Shown one piece after another: positions 1 to 9,095 of a DNA stretch of 35,288 nucleotides. Source of the stretch: Candidatus Hodarchaeota archaeon (GTDB taxonomy: Archaea > Asgardarchaeota > Heimdallarchaeia > Hodarchaeales > Hodarchaeaceae); contig JAEOSR010000076.1 of NCBI GenBank assembly GCA_016840285.1, positions 1-35,288 on the forward strand, read 5' to 3'. The translations under genes were made by a program, and so were the position numbers. A model generated the notes under the pieces. That model did no database searches, had not been told where the DNA came from, and saw only the letters and a program-made list of their open reading frames with translations. Within the stretch, counting starts at the first letter, position 1. Each line of letters opens with the position of its first letter.

Positions 1-2
1 CT

Positions 3-245
3 GTCAAAATCATATCATTAAGTTCGACACCTTTTAAATCAGAACAAACACTTCTCACACCGAAACAACGAGAAGCTTTTGAACTAGCATACAAGAAAGG
101 TTATTATGAGATTCCTAGACGTTCAAAAATAAATATCGAAAGCTTATCACAGTATCTTGGCATCAAACGCGTAGCAACGCAAGAAAGATTAAGGCGAGCT
201 GAGCAACGAATATTGTCAGATTATGCTAAAAGAAACATGCAGTGA
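3..245 (+). CDS. C-terminal part of a bacterio-opsin-activator-type HTH regulator (partial)
   Basis: The open frame enters from the left edge and ends at the TGA at 243-245, so only the last 80 residues are present. They carry a recognisable HTH_10 (Bat-type) domain: LTPKQREAFELAYKKGYYE, then PRR, then a helix-turn-helix around SLSQYLGIKR and ERLRRAEQRIL. This domain is the DNA-binding end of archaeal transcription regulators, usually behind sensor or ligand-binding domains, which here lie outside the window. It converges on the NUDIX gene with 20 bases between the stops. The family call is from sequence; the regulated genes are unknown. Confidence 0.8.
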   Translation, partial: VKIISLSSTPFKSEQTLLTPKQREAFELAYKKGYYEIPRRSKINIESLSQYLGIKRVATQERLRRAEQRILSDYAKRNMQ

Positions 246-265
246 ATATATACGATTCTCTATTA

Positions 266-997
266 CTAAAAAGACTTTTCTTTTTCAATAAACTTCGTTC
301 TGAGAAAATTTAACCCTTCCATCAGACGATCTTGCTCTAAATCACAGATCTGAGAGAATTTAATCCATTCAAGTTGATTTCTTTCCCATTCTTCATTCCC
401 AGAGAGCTTTCCCTCTGAAGATAAAACATCATCAATTGTCTCCACTTCAGTTAACAAGCATGTACCCAATTTTGAAGCTTCTCGAACCATTGCTACTAAG
501 TAAAAGGACTCCTGATTTACTTTAATTGTTATTTCCTCCTGAAGTTCCCGCATACACGCTTCTAATAGTGATTTTTCACTATCACTTTTTTCAAATATTC
601 CTCCAGGTATTGCTAGGTAACCTGGTTTATATTCAGATGTGTGAGCTCTTTCCCCCATCAGCAAATAAGAATGTGTCGGATCTGTGATTATTGCTTGAAA
701 TCCTAAGCTACCATAATTTGGAACCTTAAGCTTATCTTCTAAGTAAACTTGAATACTTGAGAATCGAATAGTCTGAGTATGAAGCTTCAGAATTTCTTTT
801 TCTCGGGTGAAATTGTCTAAAACTAAAATTTCTCCATCATACAAATGAGGATGTGTTTTACACATTGAATTCCAGATTTGTTGTCGACGTTTCTCAAATA
901 AAGGAGGAAAATTAAAGTTTTTGGTTGGATTAAAAGTCCATATAACCAATGAAAGCGGAATCCGACCTTCCCACAAGATTTCTTCATCATCACCCAT
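266..997 (-). CDS. NUDIX hydrolase (possibly NUDT22-like)
   Basis: The C-terminal half holds a NUDIX fold: GG near residue 132, then after a stretched loop the helix ACMRELQEEI with the metal-binding R150-E151-x-x-E154-E155 core. The loop between the Gly pair and the REXXEE core is about three residues longer than the classic NUDIX box, and the usual first Glu is displaced. The N-terminal half (RRQQIW, then HLYDGEILVLDNF) resembles the N-terminal region of the NUDT22-type UDP-sugar hydrolases, so a nucleotide-sugar or other nucleoside diphosphate substrate is likely; this is inference. I chose the ATG at 997 over an in-frame TTG at 1006 because a TATA-like AAAATAAAA at about 1021-1029 (minus strand) would place transcription start almost at this ATG. 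Stand-alone gene, convergent with the upstream HTH gene. Confidence 0.8.
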   Translation of the reverse strand: MGDDEEILWEGRIPLSLVIWTFNPTKNFNFPPLFEKRRQQIWNSMCKTHPHLYDGEILVLDNFTREKEILKLHTQTIRFSSIQVYLEDKLKVPNYGSLGFQAIITDPTHSYLLMGERAHTSEYKPGYLAIPGGIFEKSDSEKSLLEACMRELQEEITIKVNQESFYLVAMVREASKLGTCLLTEVETIDDVLSSEGKLSGNEEWERNQLEWIKFSQICDLEQDRLMEGLNFLRTKFIEKEKSF

Positions 998-1093
998 ACA
1001 TTGCAATCATCTGGACGCTCGTTTTATTTTTTATGTTTAAATAAGGGCATTAAAAGCACCAAATTTCAGGATTTATTCCACTATCCAACGTTA

Positions 1094-1101
1094 TTTATAA
1101 A
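1094..1101 (+). promoter_or_regulatory. TATA box for the zinc-ribbon/beta-repeat protein
   Basis: TTTATAAA lies 50 bases before the ATG at 1151, which puts transcription start near 1122 and leaves a short leader that contains a TTGAGG Shine-Dalgarno-like site at 1135-1140. By-eye assignment. Confidence 0.5.
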
Positions 1102-1150
1102 TGAATTATCATCCATTATTCAGATTAGAAAACCTTGAGGAATACAAAAC

Positions 1151-2299
1151 ATGGCTAAATTCTGCTCAAAATGTGGTGGGAGGATCGCAGAGGATTCACT
1201 CTTCTGTGAATATTGTGGAAACAAAGTGAAAACTTCAACTCTTACTCAATCACCTTTTACTAGGGAATCTCGAGCTCCTGAGAAACCAGTTTTCAGTTCA
1301 TACAACCAAGTTTCATCCTCACCAAGCTTTACTAGTTCCTATAGACCTTCTCATAGATCCTCTTCAAACTGGGCAAGATGGTTATTCATCGGGATCTTCT
1401 TCGTTGTGATTGTTGGATTTGTTGCGGTCATTCTTATAGGACTTATCTTTCTGCCATTTTCCTTTAATATATTTGACCAATATGAATATATCGGGGAACT
1501 TAATGAAACAATTGGGGAGGAATTAACAAATACTTCCTCCTACATTGATCTGGAAATTGACAACTCTGTAGGTGCAGTGAATATAGATATTATCGACTCA
1601 ATAGAATTATTCGAGGCTCAAATTCACGTCTATGCGCGCGAAGGACATGCCCTCTATGATGCTAATGGTTTTGACATTGAAGAATTTAATGGTCATTATT
1701 TTATCTTCTTTGATTCGTCTTCAGGATCAGATTGGGAGAATCCCTATTACTATGAACTGGATATTTTATTATCAAATCGAGCAACTACAGCACTGAATAT
1801 AGATGTATCTACTGGATCCATTTCAGTAAGTGCCTTTCAAACAAATATTTCATCTCTGTTTTTACACACAAGTACAGGAAGTATCACCACTGATTTTCAA
1901 GAAGTATTTTTTTCAGCATCAAATGACCTTACTCTCTCTACATCTACAGGGTCAATAACAGCAACTTTAGACAACTCAGCTTACTCTTCTAATGAAGTAG
2001 AATGGTTGATTGAGACTTCAACTGGATCTATTAATCTTGATCTCTTTCAAGAATCATTAAATGGCAATACGTTGATTAATTATAACATGGGTACATCAAC
2101 AGGAAACATTCATTTCAATTACGAGCTTAATTCAAGTATAGGCCTGCAAATATATGCTGACGTATCAACAGGAAATATTTACACTCCTGGTTATTCAACA
2201 GATGAGGAGTATACCTATCAAAGTGAAAATTACGACTCTGCATCCATGAAAATCTATGTTTTCTTGGATACAAGCACTGGAAGTATACATATTCTGTAA
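1151..2299 (+). CDS. Zinc-ribbon, single-pass membrane protein with STGS-type beta repeats (DUF4097-like)
   Basis: Residues 1-27 form a zinc ribbon (C5-x2-C8 and C19-x2-C22). A Ser/Pro-rich linker follows, then one strong membrane helix at about 76-104. The rest (about 280 residues) should be outside the cell. It carries regularly spaced STGS/STGN motifs followed by I and alternating hydrophobic residues, at positions 220, 241, 265, 290, 316, 339 and 375, with a weaker copy near 138. This is the pattern of DUF4097/adhesin-like right-handed beta-solenoids, one turn per 21-26 residues. Zinc-ribbon plus membrane helix plus DUF4097 is a known archaeal layout, of unknown function. Start is the ATG with TTGAGG about ten bases upstream. 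A ten-T run follows the gene. Likely an envelope protein; no partner is evident from neighbours. Confidence 0.75.
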   Translation: MAKFCSKCGGRIAEDSLFCEYCGNKVKTSTLTQSPFTRESRAPEKPVFSSYNQVSSSPSFTSSYRPSHRSSSNWARWLFIGIFFVVIVGFVAVILIGLIFLPFSFNIFDQYEYIGELNETIGEELTNTSSYIDLEIDNSVGAVNIDIIDSIELFEAQIHVYAREGHALYDANGFDIEEFNGHYFIFFDSSSGSDWENPYYYELDILLSNRATTALNIDVSTGSISVSAFQTNISSLFLHTSTGSITTDFQEVFFSASNDLTLSTSTGSITATLDNSAYSSNEVEWLIETSTGSINLDLFQESLNGNTLINYNMGTSTGNIHFNYELNSSIGLQIYADVSTGNIYTPGYSTDEEYTYQSENYDSASMKIYVFLDTSTGSIHIL

Positions 2300-2336
2300 G
2301 TATCTCTACGTTTCTTTAGAATGCGACCTATTTCTC

Positions 2337-2346
2337 TTTTTTTTTT
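2337..2346 (+). terminator. Oligo-T terminator after the beta-repeat gene
   Basis: A run of ten T residues lies 38 bases after the stop codon at 2299 without an obvious hairpin. Archaeal RNA polymerase terminates on such T-tracts, so this is a fair terminator candidate; no experimental evidence. Confidence 0.45.
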
Positions 2347-2472
2347 CTCTATAATTTAGGGTAAACTTTTCTAGACTGCGAATATTATTTCACCTAGAAA
2401 CCATTTTTTAGAAGGAGGGAAGACTAACCAATCACAGAATTTCTAAAAGAAAAAGAGTCTAGGTGATGATTT

Positions 2473-3384
2473 TTGACAACTACGCAGGATATATTGACGG
2501 ATTTCCAGAATTTGACCGATGAGTTATTGAGTTATCCAATAGTTCTGATCACCATATATGTAGTACAAGTTTTCTTTATTGTACTCTGTTTATGGATTAT
2601 TTGGGGTTTTATACTTAATCGAATAAAACCAAATATCTCCCCAGAGCTACATAATGCCCTAAGGACTCTCGGCCGTGCAACGATCCTTTTGTTGGGACTA
2701 TTTTGGACAGTAGGTGAAGAACTCTTTATTGGGGCAGCTGCTCTACTTGGGACAGCTATAGGTTTTGCTTCCTCCACTACCCTCGGAAATTTTCTTAGTG
2801 GATTATACCTTCTTGTCACTAACCCATTCAATGTTGGAGATTATATAATGCTCCCAGATTTGAAGATTGAAGGAATTGTTGAGGAGATATCAATAAACTA
2901 CACTAAAATAATAACACCTCAAGGGATCCAAGTGAGTATTAACAACCAGAAAATGCTTGGTACCAATATTCATAATACTAGCATAAAAGTACCTGTAGAA
3001 GCAGTTGATAAAGGAAGAATCACATGGAGGGACAAAGAAGGAGATAAATTCGATAATATTGGGGATGTAGTTGATATTTTGAGAGGAATTCGTGCCAAAT
3101 ATGCTGATAAAGAGCAGGAGTATTATCTATACCCTCTTGTTTACAATATCAATCCTGATAAGTATAGACACTCTTTTGCAAAGAAAGTGTTTGATAAAGC
3201 AGTGCAAAAATTCAGTACCAGAACTGCAGAACAAATCACATGGTTTTTAAGAGAGAGGTACCACAATCAATCAATTTACCAACTTAATTTGATCGTAGAA
3301 AATCCATATACTATATTTGATTTATCAAGTGACATTATGGAATTTTTAGAAGAGAAAATAGAAGAACTCCATGAAGATCTGTAA
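2473..3384 (+). CDS. Small-conductance mechanosensitive channel, MscS family
   Basis: Membrane helices at about 23-47 and 65-80, then the pore helix and its continuation at about 85-115 with the MscS pattern of small residues (GAAALLGTAIGFASSTTLGNF), followed by NPFNVGDYI and the beta-domain stretch GIVEEISINYT and NNQKMLGTNI. A cytoplasmic alpha/beta domain fills the rest to residue 303, the length of a minimal MscS. The channel would open under membrane tension to release solutes on hypo-osmotic shock. The start is a TTG at 2473, supported by AGGTGAT at 2461-2467; the ATG at 2466 is out of frame. The ZIP transporter follows 43 bases later on the same strand and may be co-transcribed. Confidence 0.9.
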   Translation: MTTTQDILTDFQNLTDELLSYPIVLITIYVVQVFFIVLCLWIIWGFILNRIKPNISPELHNALRTLGRATILLLGLFWTVGEELFIGAAALLGTAIGFASSTTLGNFLSGLYLLVTNPFNVGDYIMLPDLKIEGIVEEISINYTKIITPQGIQVSINNQKMLGTNIHNTSIKVPVEAVDKGRITWRDKEGDKFDNIGDVVDILRGIRAKYADKEQEYYLYPLVYNINPDKYRHSFAKKVFDKAVQKFSTRTAEQITWFLRERYHNQSIYQLNLIVENPYTIFDLSSDIMEFLEEKIEELHEDL

Positions 3385-3427
3385 TATATAAAAGATATTA
3401 ACTTAGAATTCCTCCAGGGTGGTAATC

Positions 3428-4186
3428 ATGTATGAAATGGAAATCTCGATCATCTTCTACGGCACGCTCGCGGGACTAGCAACTCTTTTTGGGATTTATG
3501 TGATAAGAAGAAACCAAGAATGGGCCCTCAAAAACTCTCACTATGTTAATTCATTTGCAGCTGGTTTAATCTTGGCTTTGGTATTTTTCCATTTGATGCC
3601 TGAGGGAATTGAGCTCTCTGAATTAGCATTCTATCCAGCGCTTTTCATTGGATTTTTTGCTTTTTATTTGTTAGAAAATTTTATTGTGATTCATTCTGGA
3701 AGTGAAATTCATTATTGTCTTGATGAGGATGAAGTAGGAGTACACCATACGTCTCGAGTAGGAGTAATGGCGTTTTCTGGTCTGGCTTTTCATTCCCTAA
3801 TTGATGGTATAATTATCGGTGTGGGATTTGAACTAAGTATGGAGATTGGATTTTTAGCTGCCATGGCCGTGATTCTTCATGAGATGCCAGAAGGGGTGAC
3901 TTCTTTTGCTATTATAAATGAGGTAATGCCAGATAAATCGAAAAGCCTATCCGTGATCGTAGCATTCGCAACACCGTTTGGAGCATTATTCTCATTGTTA
4001 TTTATTAGCGCTTTATCAGAATCTATGATCGGAATCCTTTTAGCATTGGCAGCTGGAACATTTATTTATGTAGCAGCCTCAGATTTAATTCCACAAACTC
4101 ATGAAAAGAATAATCTTCAGAATTTAATCGCTTTCATAGTAGGAGCATTCCTTATATATGGTATTTCATTGGTTTTTCATTCTTGA
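3428..4186 (+). CDS. ZIP-family divalent metal transporter
   Basis: About eight membrane helices. The two signature metal-site helices are clear: FHSLIDGIIIG (His and Asp about residues 122 and 127) and ILHEMPEG (H151, E152, E155). A further FHLMPEG lies in an earlier helix. This is the GufA/ZupT-like branch of the ZIP family, which moves zinc, iron or manganese into the cytoplasm. A His-containing loop (HYC...HH, about residues 95-107) between helices may bind metal. The start is the ATG at 3428 with AGGGTGGT just upstream; an in-frame GTG at 3419 would add three residues but overlaps that site. Substrate cannot be told from sequence. Confidence 0.9.
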   Translation: MYEMEISIIFYGTLAGLATLFGIYVIRRNQEWALKNSHYVNSFAAGLILALVFFHLMPEGIELSELAFYPALFIGFFAFYLLENFIVIHSGSEIHYCLDEDEVGVHHTSRVGVMAFSGLAFHSLIDGIIIGVGFELSMEIGFLAAMAVILHEMPEGVTSFAIINEVMPDKSKSLSVIVAFATPFGALFSLLFISALSESMIGILLALAAGTFIYVAASDLIPQTHEKNNLQNLIAFIVGAFLIYGISLVFHS

Positions 4187-4198
4187 TAGTCTCAACGA

Positions 4199-4206
4199 TA
4201 TAATAT
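4199..4206 (+). promoter_or_regulatory. TATA-like element before the metallophosphoesterase
   Basis: TATAATAT in the 48-base gap after the ZIP gene, about 29 bases before the Shine-Dalgarno-containing leader of the next gene, suggests the metallophosphoesterase has its own promoter. By-eye call. Confidence 0.4.
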
Positions 4207-4234
4207 TTAAATTAACAATATGGGGGAACTTAGT

Positions 4235-5137
4235 ATGAAAATCGGTGTGATCTCAGATATTCACTCAAATTATTTTGCATTAAAAATCGTGTTGGAATTT
4301 TTAGCTGGAAAAATCGATAATTTAATCTGTACTGGTGATTTCGTCGGATACGGTTCTCAATCCCGAGCAAGTATCAATATTTTTCTTAATTATCCCTTAC
4401 CTCTCTTTCTCTGCCTTGGAAATCATGATTTGGGAGTACGTTACAAATATAGTTGTCATAAACATGATCCCCGAGGATCTGATTACAAAATATTAAAGAC
4501 ATTCAAATTTCGTGAATCTGCATCAGAAATGTTAGAACGAAATGCTAAGGAAATCAATAAAGAACATTTTCAGTTCCTCTTAAACCTTCCATTTAAACAA
4601 ATATTCCAGATAGGTCAAACGAAGTTCTATATCACTCATGGGACACCGTCAGTAAGAAGAACAGAGAATATTGGCAGATATTTATTACCTCCTCCTCTTC
4701 AACACCCCGAAGTAGCAGTTAGTCGGTTGAAATATGATAAAAAAGCAAAGAACTCCGATATTACTATCGTTGGACATATCCATAGACGATTTTTCATTGC
4801 ACGGGATAGATTCTTTTCCTGGTCCCTTATCGAAGATATTCTCAGCAAAAAACCTACTAAATTTCCATTAAAATTTTCATTTCATAAAAATAGGATTATT
4901 ATTAACCCTGGTTCAGTAGGTCAACCTCGTGATGGCACTGGTAACGCGTCATTTTCAATTATTGATCTTGATGATAAAACAATCGAGTATTACGATTTAG
5001 AATATCAGACGGAGGACTTTTACAAACTAACAAAGAAAAAATGTGTCCCTGAAGTACAAAATTCAAATTTTTGGGCAAATAAATTAGGACATTTCTCAAG
5101 GAATACAAAGAAAGATACTCAACTTAAGATAACTTAA
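4235..5137 (+). CDS. Metallophosphoesterase, YfcE/MJ0936-like
   Basis: All calcineurin-type motifs are present in order: SDIHSN (D8, H10), TGDFVGYG (D35), GNHD, ITHG and VGHIH, followed by the NPGSVGQPRDG loop typical of the YfcE/MJ0936 group. The family hydrolyses phosphodiesters using two metal ions; the natural substrate of archaeal members is mostly unknown. At 300 residues it is longer than MJ0936-type proteins (about 170), with inserted segments around residues 70-115 and 200-225 and a C-terminal tail. I prefer the ATG at 4235, preceded by GGGGGA at 4222-4227, over the ATG at 4220 whose own codons contain that site. A 132-base AT-rich gap follows before the ABC exporter genes; nothing clear in it. 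Confidence 0.85.
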   Translation: MKIGVISDIHSNYFALKIVLEFLAGKIDNLICTGDFVGYGSQSRASINIFLNYPLPLFLCLGNHDLGVRYKYSCHKHDPRGSDYKILKTFKFRESASEMLERNAKEINKEHFQFLLNLPFKQIFQIGQTKFYITHGTPSVRRTENIGRYLLPPPLQHPEVAVSRLKYDKKAKNSDITIVGHIHRRFFIARDRFFSWSLIEDILSKKPTKFPLKFSFHKNRIIINPGSVGQPRDGTGNASFSIIDLDDKTIEYYDLEYQTEDFYKLTKKKCVPEVQNSNFWANKLGHFSRNTKKDTQLKIT

Positions 5138-5269
5138 AGGAAATTTCGAAAGGTTCTAACCAAAAATTAAATTATTTGGCTCAATAGTGCTGATACAGAT
5201 AAATATTCTCTTGTTATGAAAAAAAGTTCTCAATCATAATATCATGAAGGAAAATAATGAGGTAAATCG

Positions 5270-7078
5270 TTGCATGTATTAAAACATTTGTTTAGTTATG
5301 TATTGCAACGGAAAAATTTAGCTCTAGCAGTGGTAGTTTTCATTATCGTTGCACAAATCGCCGAACTCAGTATTCCAATCCTAATTGGAGTTACCATTGA
5401 CCAGATTCTTCTATCATTAGCGGAAGAACGATTTGAAGTCATTATTGTAGTAACAGGGGTCATTTTAATTATAATTGCTAGTATCATTCGTGGATTAACC
5501 TATTTTCTTGGCAGATGGATCGGTTATCTCCAAGGAGAGAAGATAATCTATGACATTAGGAAAGATTTGTTTTTAAAGTATGAGACTTCAAGCCTTACTT
5601 TTTTTGACGAACATCATACAGGAGATCTCATGGCACGAGCGACAACGGATTTAGAACCAATCTCTGAATTCTTGGTTTGGGGGGAACGTATTCTGTTACA
5701 GGCTTTTTTAACTTATACAGGGATTTATTTGGTATTATTTTTGATTGATTTTCGTCTATTCCTTTTGATAGGTGTTGTCACTCCAACGTTGTTCATTCTT
5801 TCATATTTTGTTTCCACAAAACTCGGCCCTCTTTATTTTGACATAAGAGAACAATACGGAAAATTAACTACGGTAATTCAGGAGAATATCGCTGGTATGC
5901 AGATTGTTAAAGCATTCAATGCTGAGGATAGGGAGAAAAAAAAGTTTAATCTAGAAAATTTCGCTTATTTTGATTTACGGGCTTATGCGTTTAAAATCAG
6001 ATCGATCTTTTTACCATTGATACTCTTCGTAGTTAATTTCCTAATCACAATTTTAATTTTCGCAGGAGGTTATCAAGTAATTAAAGGTGAAATTAGTCCT
6101 GGTTTACTGATTACTCTCTTTACTTATTTTACAATGCTTGCAATGCCAACGAGATTTTTAGCTTTTTCACTTATTATGTATCAACGAGTGTCAGCAGCAG
6201 GAGATAGAATTTTTACGCTGTTAGAGTCTCCAACTCACCTCCCAGAAGTTTCAGAATCAAGAAAACTTCCACAAATGACTCCAACAATCTTTTTTGATAA
6301 CATATCCTTTTCATATGATAAAGGAGAGACATTATCTAATATCTCTTTAACAATCAATCCTGGAGAGAAAGTAGCCATCCTTGGTCCAACTGGATCAGGA
6401 AAGAGTACAATTATTTCGTTAATTCCACGATTTTATGACCCAACTAAAGGTAGAATATTGATACAAACTGATCAGGAATCAACTTATGATTTACGTGACA
6501 TGGATCTAAAAGCTTGGAGACAGAAAGTTGGGTTTGTTCACCAAGAACCTTTCCTTTTTGGAAGGACTATTGCTGAAAATATTGCATTTGGGGTACCAAA
6601 CACAACAATCGAAGAAATTAATGAAGTTGTTAGAATAACACAGCTTGAAAATTTTTTCAACAGTCTTCCTGATGGATTAGAGACGATTATTGGAGAGCGA
6701 GGGGTCACTCTCTCTGGTGGGCAGAAACAACGAGTAGCTATTGCGCGAATGTTATTGAGAAAATGTCCTATCATGATTTTAGACGATGCAACGTCAGCAT
6801 TAGACATATCTACAGAAGCCAATTTCCAAGAGGCTTTTGAGAAATATTTAGATAAATCTCAAAGTAAACAAACCGTAATATTCATCACTCAAAGACTTAG
6901 TACGTTAAAAATGGTTGATCGAATTATAATTTTGAACCGAGGCCAGATCATTGAACAAGGAACCCATGAGGAATTACTAGAGAGAGGTCAAATTTACTCC
7001 CTACTTTGGAAGACTCAGGAAGCAGGCTTAGTTGATATTAAACTAGCATTAGAAAAAATAATCCAAGAGAGGAGTTGA
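5270..7078 (+). CDS. ABC exporter half-transporter, subunit with degenerate ATP site
   Basis: Type IV (multidrug/lipid) ABC exporter half: six membrane helices in the first 310 residues, then the nucleotide-binding domain with Walker A GPTGSGKST (372-380), signature LSGGQ (481-485) and Walker B IMILD (501-505). The catalytic Glu position is Asp (D506) and the switch-loop His is Gln (Q541, ITQRLST). Both changes are the hallmark of the non-catalytic site in heterodimeric exporters such as TM287/288. Start is a TTG with GAGGT just upstream (5259-5263); nearby ATGs are out of frame. The partner subunit starts six bases after this stop, so the two form an operon and very probably one transporter. 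Substrate unknown. Confidence 0.93.
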   Translation: MHVLKHLFSYVLQRKNLALAVVVFIIVAQIAELSIPILIGVTIDQILLSLAEERFEVIIVVTGVILIIIASIIRGLTYFLGRWIGYLQGEKIIYDIRKDLFLKYETSSLTFFDEHHTGDLMARATTDLEPISEFLVWGERILLQAFLTYTGIYLVLFLIDFRLFLLIGVVTPTLFILSYFVSTKLGPLYFDIREQYGKLTTVIQENIAGMQIVKAFNAEDREKKKFNLENFAYFDLRAYAFKIRSIFLPLILFVVNFLITILIFAGGYQVIKGEISPGLLITLFTYFTMLAMPTRFLAFSLIMYQRVSAAGDRIFTLLESPTHLPEVSESRKLPQMTPTIFFDNISFSYDKGETLSNISLTINPGEKVAILGPTGSGKSTIISLIPRFYDPTKGRILIQTDQESTYDLRDMDLKAWRQKVGFVHQEPFLFGRTIAENIAFGVPNTTIEEINEVVRITQLENFFNSLPDGLETIIGERGVTLSGGQKQRVAIARMLLRKCPIMILDDATSALDISTEANFQEAFEKYLDKSQSKQTVIFITQRLSTLKMVDRIIILNRGQIIEQGTHEELLERGQIYSLLWKTQEAGLVDIKLALEKIIQERS

Positions 7079-7084
7079 GATGAA

Positions 7085-8860
7085 ATGAGTGATATAGAGG
7101 ATAGACGTGACCGTTTAGAGCGTGAATACTCAGATTGGGAGTTATTCAAGAGATTGATGGGTTACACCAGACCTCATTTGTTTATCTTCTCTAGTGCTTT
7201 ACTCGCTATGTTTCTATCAACCGTTCTTACTGTTACTCAACCATTGATTTTGGCAATAGCAATAGATGATTACATTTTAGCTGGGGATTTAGAAGGTCTA
7301 GGTGTCATTACAACGATTTACTTTGTTATTACAGTTATATCATTCCTACTGAACGTTATTGCCAGCTATTTCACAACTATTACTGGAATACGCATTATCA
7401 CACAAATCAGACAAGAAACTTTCTATCAACTTCAGGATTTAAGTATGGATTTTTACGATAGAGAAGCTACAGGAAGAATTGTCTCTAGGGTAACAAACGA
7501 TATTGAACGATTGCTTAATCTGTTATCAACAGGGATAATTGATGCTATTGTTAATACCATGTTCATAGGTTTGTTGTTTTTTATTCTGATATATTTAGAT
7601 TTACGACTGACGGTTGCAGTCCTTATTATTTTCCCAATATTAGCAGTTTTCACTGTATATTTCAGAGTTAGGGCACGGGGAGCTTGGCAGCGAACAAGGA
7701 GGACCATCGCAAAAGTCACTGGATATTATCAAGAAGCCATCTCAGGTATCGAAGTATCAAAAGCTTTTGCAGCGGAAGATTTTATGACGAATGAATTTGA
7801 TTTATTGAATCTAGAAAATTATCAGGCACGGATAAAGGCTCTTATCTTATTTGCAATCATGTTTCCAGTGATGGATATGATTCTGGCCTTAGGAACAGCC
7901 TTAGTATTAACCATTGGAGGTATTTCAATAGGAACTGAAACAATGACGGTAGGCGTGCTTGTTGCATTTCTCTCATATTTAAGCAGAATATCTCAACCAA
8001 TCATGACTTTGTCAAACTTTTATAACAATTTGTTGTCTTCAATGGCAGCTACTGAACGAATATTTGATATTTTAGACAGGAAACCCAGCGTTATTCCTCA
8101 TGATAATAAAGAGTTAACAAACATAAAAGGATTAGTTGAATTTCGGGATCTTAGATTTTCCTATACTGAAGAAGCAGGATCAGTAATTTCAAACTTCAAT
8201 CTAAAAATTCCTCCAAATTCATCTATTGCTTTAGTAGGCCATACTGGTTCAGGAAAAACTACCATTACAAACTTATTATGCCGATTTTACGATTTTAAAG
8301 AAGGAAAAATCTTACTGGATGGGATTGATATTCGGGAAGTCAACTTGAATAGCTACCGTCAATGGCTATCGATTATCCCACAAAATTCATTTCTTTTTTC
8401 TGGAACCATACGAGAAAACCTTCTTTACGGGAAATCTGATGCAACAGATGAAGAGATAGAACAAGTTCTTCTTAGGGTGGGTGCATTTGATTTTGTAATG
8501 AGTAAAGGACTGGATTCCCAAGTGGGGGAGAGAGGATCGCGACTATCTATGGGAGAACGACAGCTTATATGTTTTGCTCGCGCAATCCTATCTGACCCCA
8601 AAATCCTCTTATTAGACGAAGCCACATCGTCCGTTGATGCCCATACTGAACTTGTCATTCAGCAAAGTATGCATCATATCATTGAGAATCGAACTGCCAT
8701 AATTATTGCACATCGGTTAAGCACTGTTCGGTCAGCAAATAGAATTATTTTGTTAGATCAGGGAGAGATCAAAGAAGAAGGAACATTTCAAGAATTACTT
8801 GATAAAAAAGGTATTTTTGCAGACTTATATGAAAAACAGTTCGCAGGACAGGAAACCTGA
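7085..8860 (+). CDS. ABC exporter half-transporter, catalytic-site subunit
   Basis: Six-helix membrane domain to about residue 325, then the ATPase domain: Walker A GHTGSGKTT (385-393), Walker B ILLLD with the catalytic E512, and switch His H543 in IAHRLST. Its signature motif, however, is LSMGE (487-491) rather than LSGGQ. In heterodimeric exporters the degenerate site is built from the altered Walker B/H-loop of one subunit and the altered signature of the other; this gene supplies the altered signature and the preceding gene the altered Walker B, a consistent asymmetric pair. The ATG follows the previous stop by six bases, with GAGAGGAGTTGAGA as ribosome site. A 235-base AT-rich gap follows, holding the promoter of the next gene. 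Confidence 0.93.
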   Translation: MSDIEDRRDRLEREYSDWELFKRLMGYTRPHLFIFSSALLAMFLSTVLTVTQPLILAIAIDDYILAGDLEGLGVITTIYFVITVISFLLNVIASYFTTITGIRIITQIRQETFYQLQDLSMDFYDREATGRIVSRVTNDIERLLNLLSTGIIDAIVNTMFIGLLFFILIYLDLRLTVAVLIIFPILAVFTVYFRVRARGAWQRTRRTIAKVTGYYQEAISGIEVSKAFAAEDFMTNEFDLLNLENYQARIKALILFAIMFPVMDMILALGTALVLTIGGISIGTETMTVGVLVAFLSYLSRISQPIMTLSNFYNNLLSSMAATERIFDILDRKPSVIPHDNKELTNIKGLVEFRDLRFSYTEEAGSVISNFNLKIPPNSSIALVGHTGSGKTTITNLLCRFYDFKEGKILLDGIDIREVNLNSYRQWLSIIPQNSFLFSGTIRENLLYGKSDATDEEIEQVLLRVGAFDFVMSKGLDSQVGERGSRLSMGERQLICFARAILSDPKILLLDEATSSVDAHTELVIQQSMHHIIENRTAIIIAHRLSTVRSANRIILLDQGEIKEEGTFQELLDKKGIFADLYEKQFAGQET

Positions 8861-9095
8861 CCGCATGTAGAGCTTAATCCTTTATACTACACTTTCTCTG
8901 CTTAAATAAATCCATTATATTCTGTTTCTTTGGTTTTCTATAAATCTTGAATAGTCGTATTCTACAGTAGTATAAAGTATCTCTTAAAAACTGAGAGACT
9001 ATGAATTAAATTATACCCTGTAGCTAATGAAAATCTTCATGTATCTGGAGGTTTTCTTGGTTTCAATCAAAAAATGATTTTTGGGATGATAACTT

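Noticed and set aside
2368..2400. TTTCTAG/CTAGAAA inverted repeat before the MscS gene.
   Set aside because: Seven AT-rich pairs with a 19-base spacer and no T-tract; weak as terminator or operator.
9046..9076. GGAGGT followed by a TTG-initiated six-codon frame ahead of the PGF-CTERM protein gene.
   Set aside because: The frame is tiny and out of phase with the gene; a chance SD-like match is more likely than a leader peptide.
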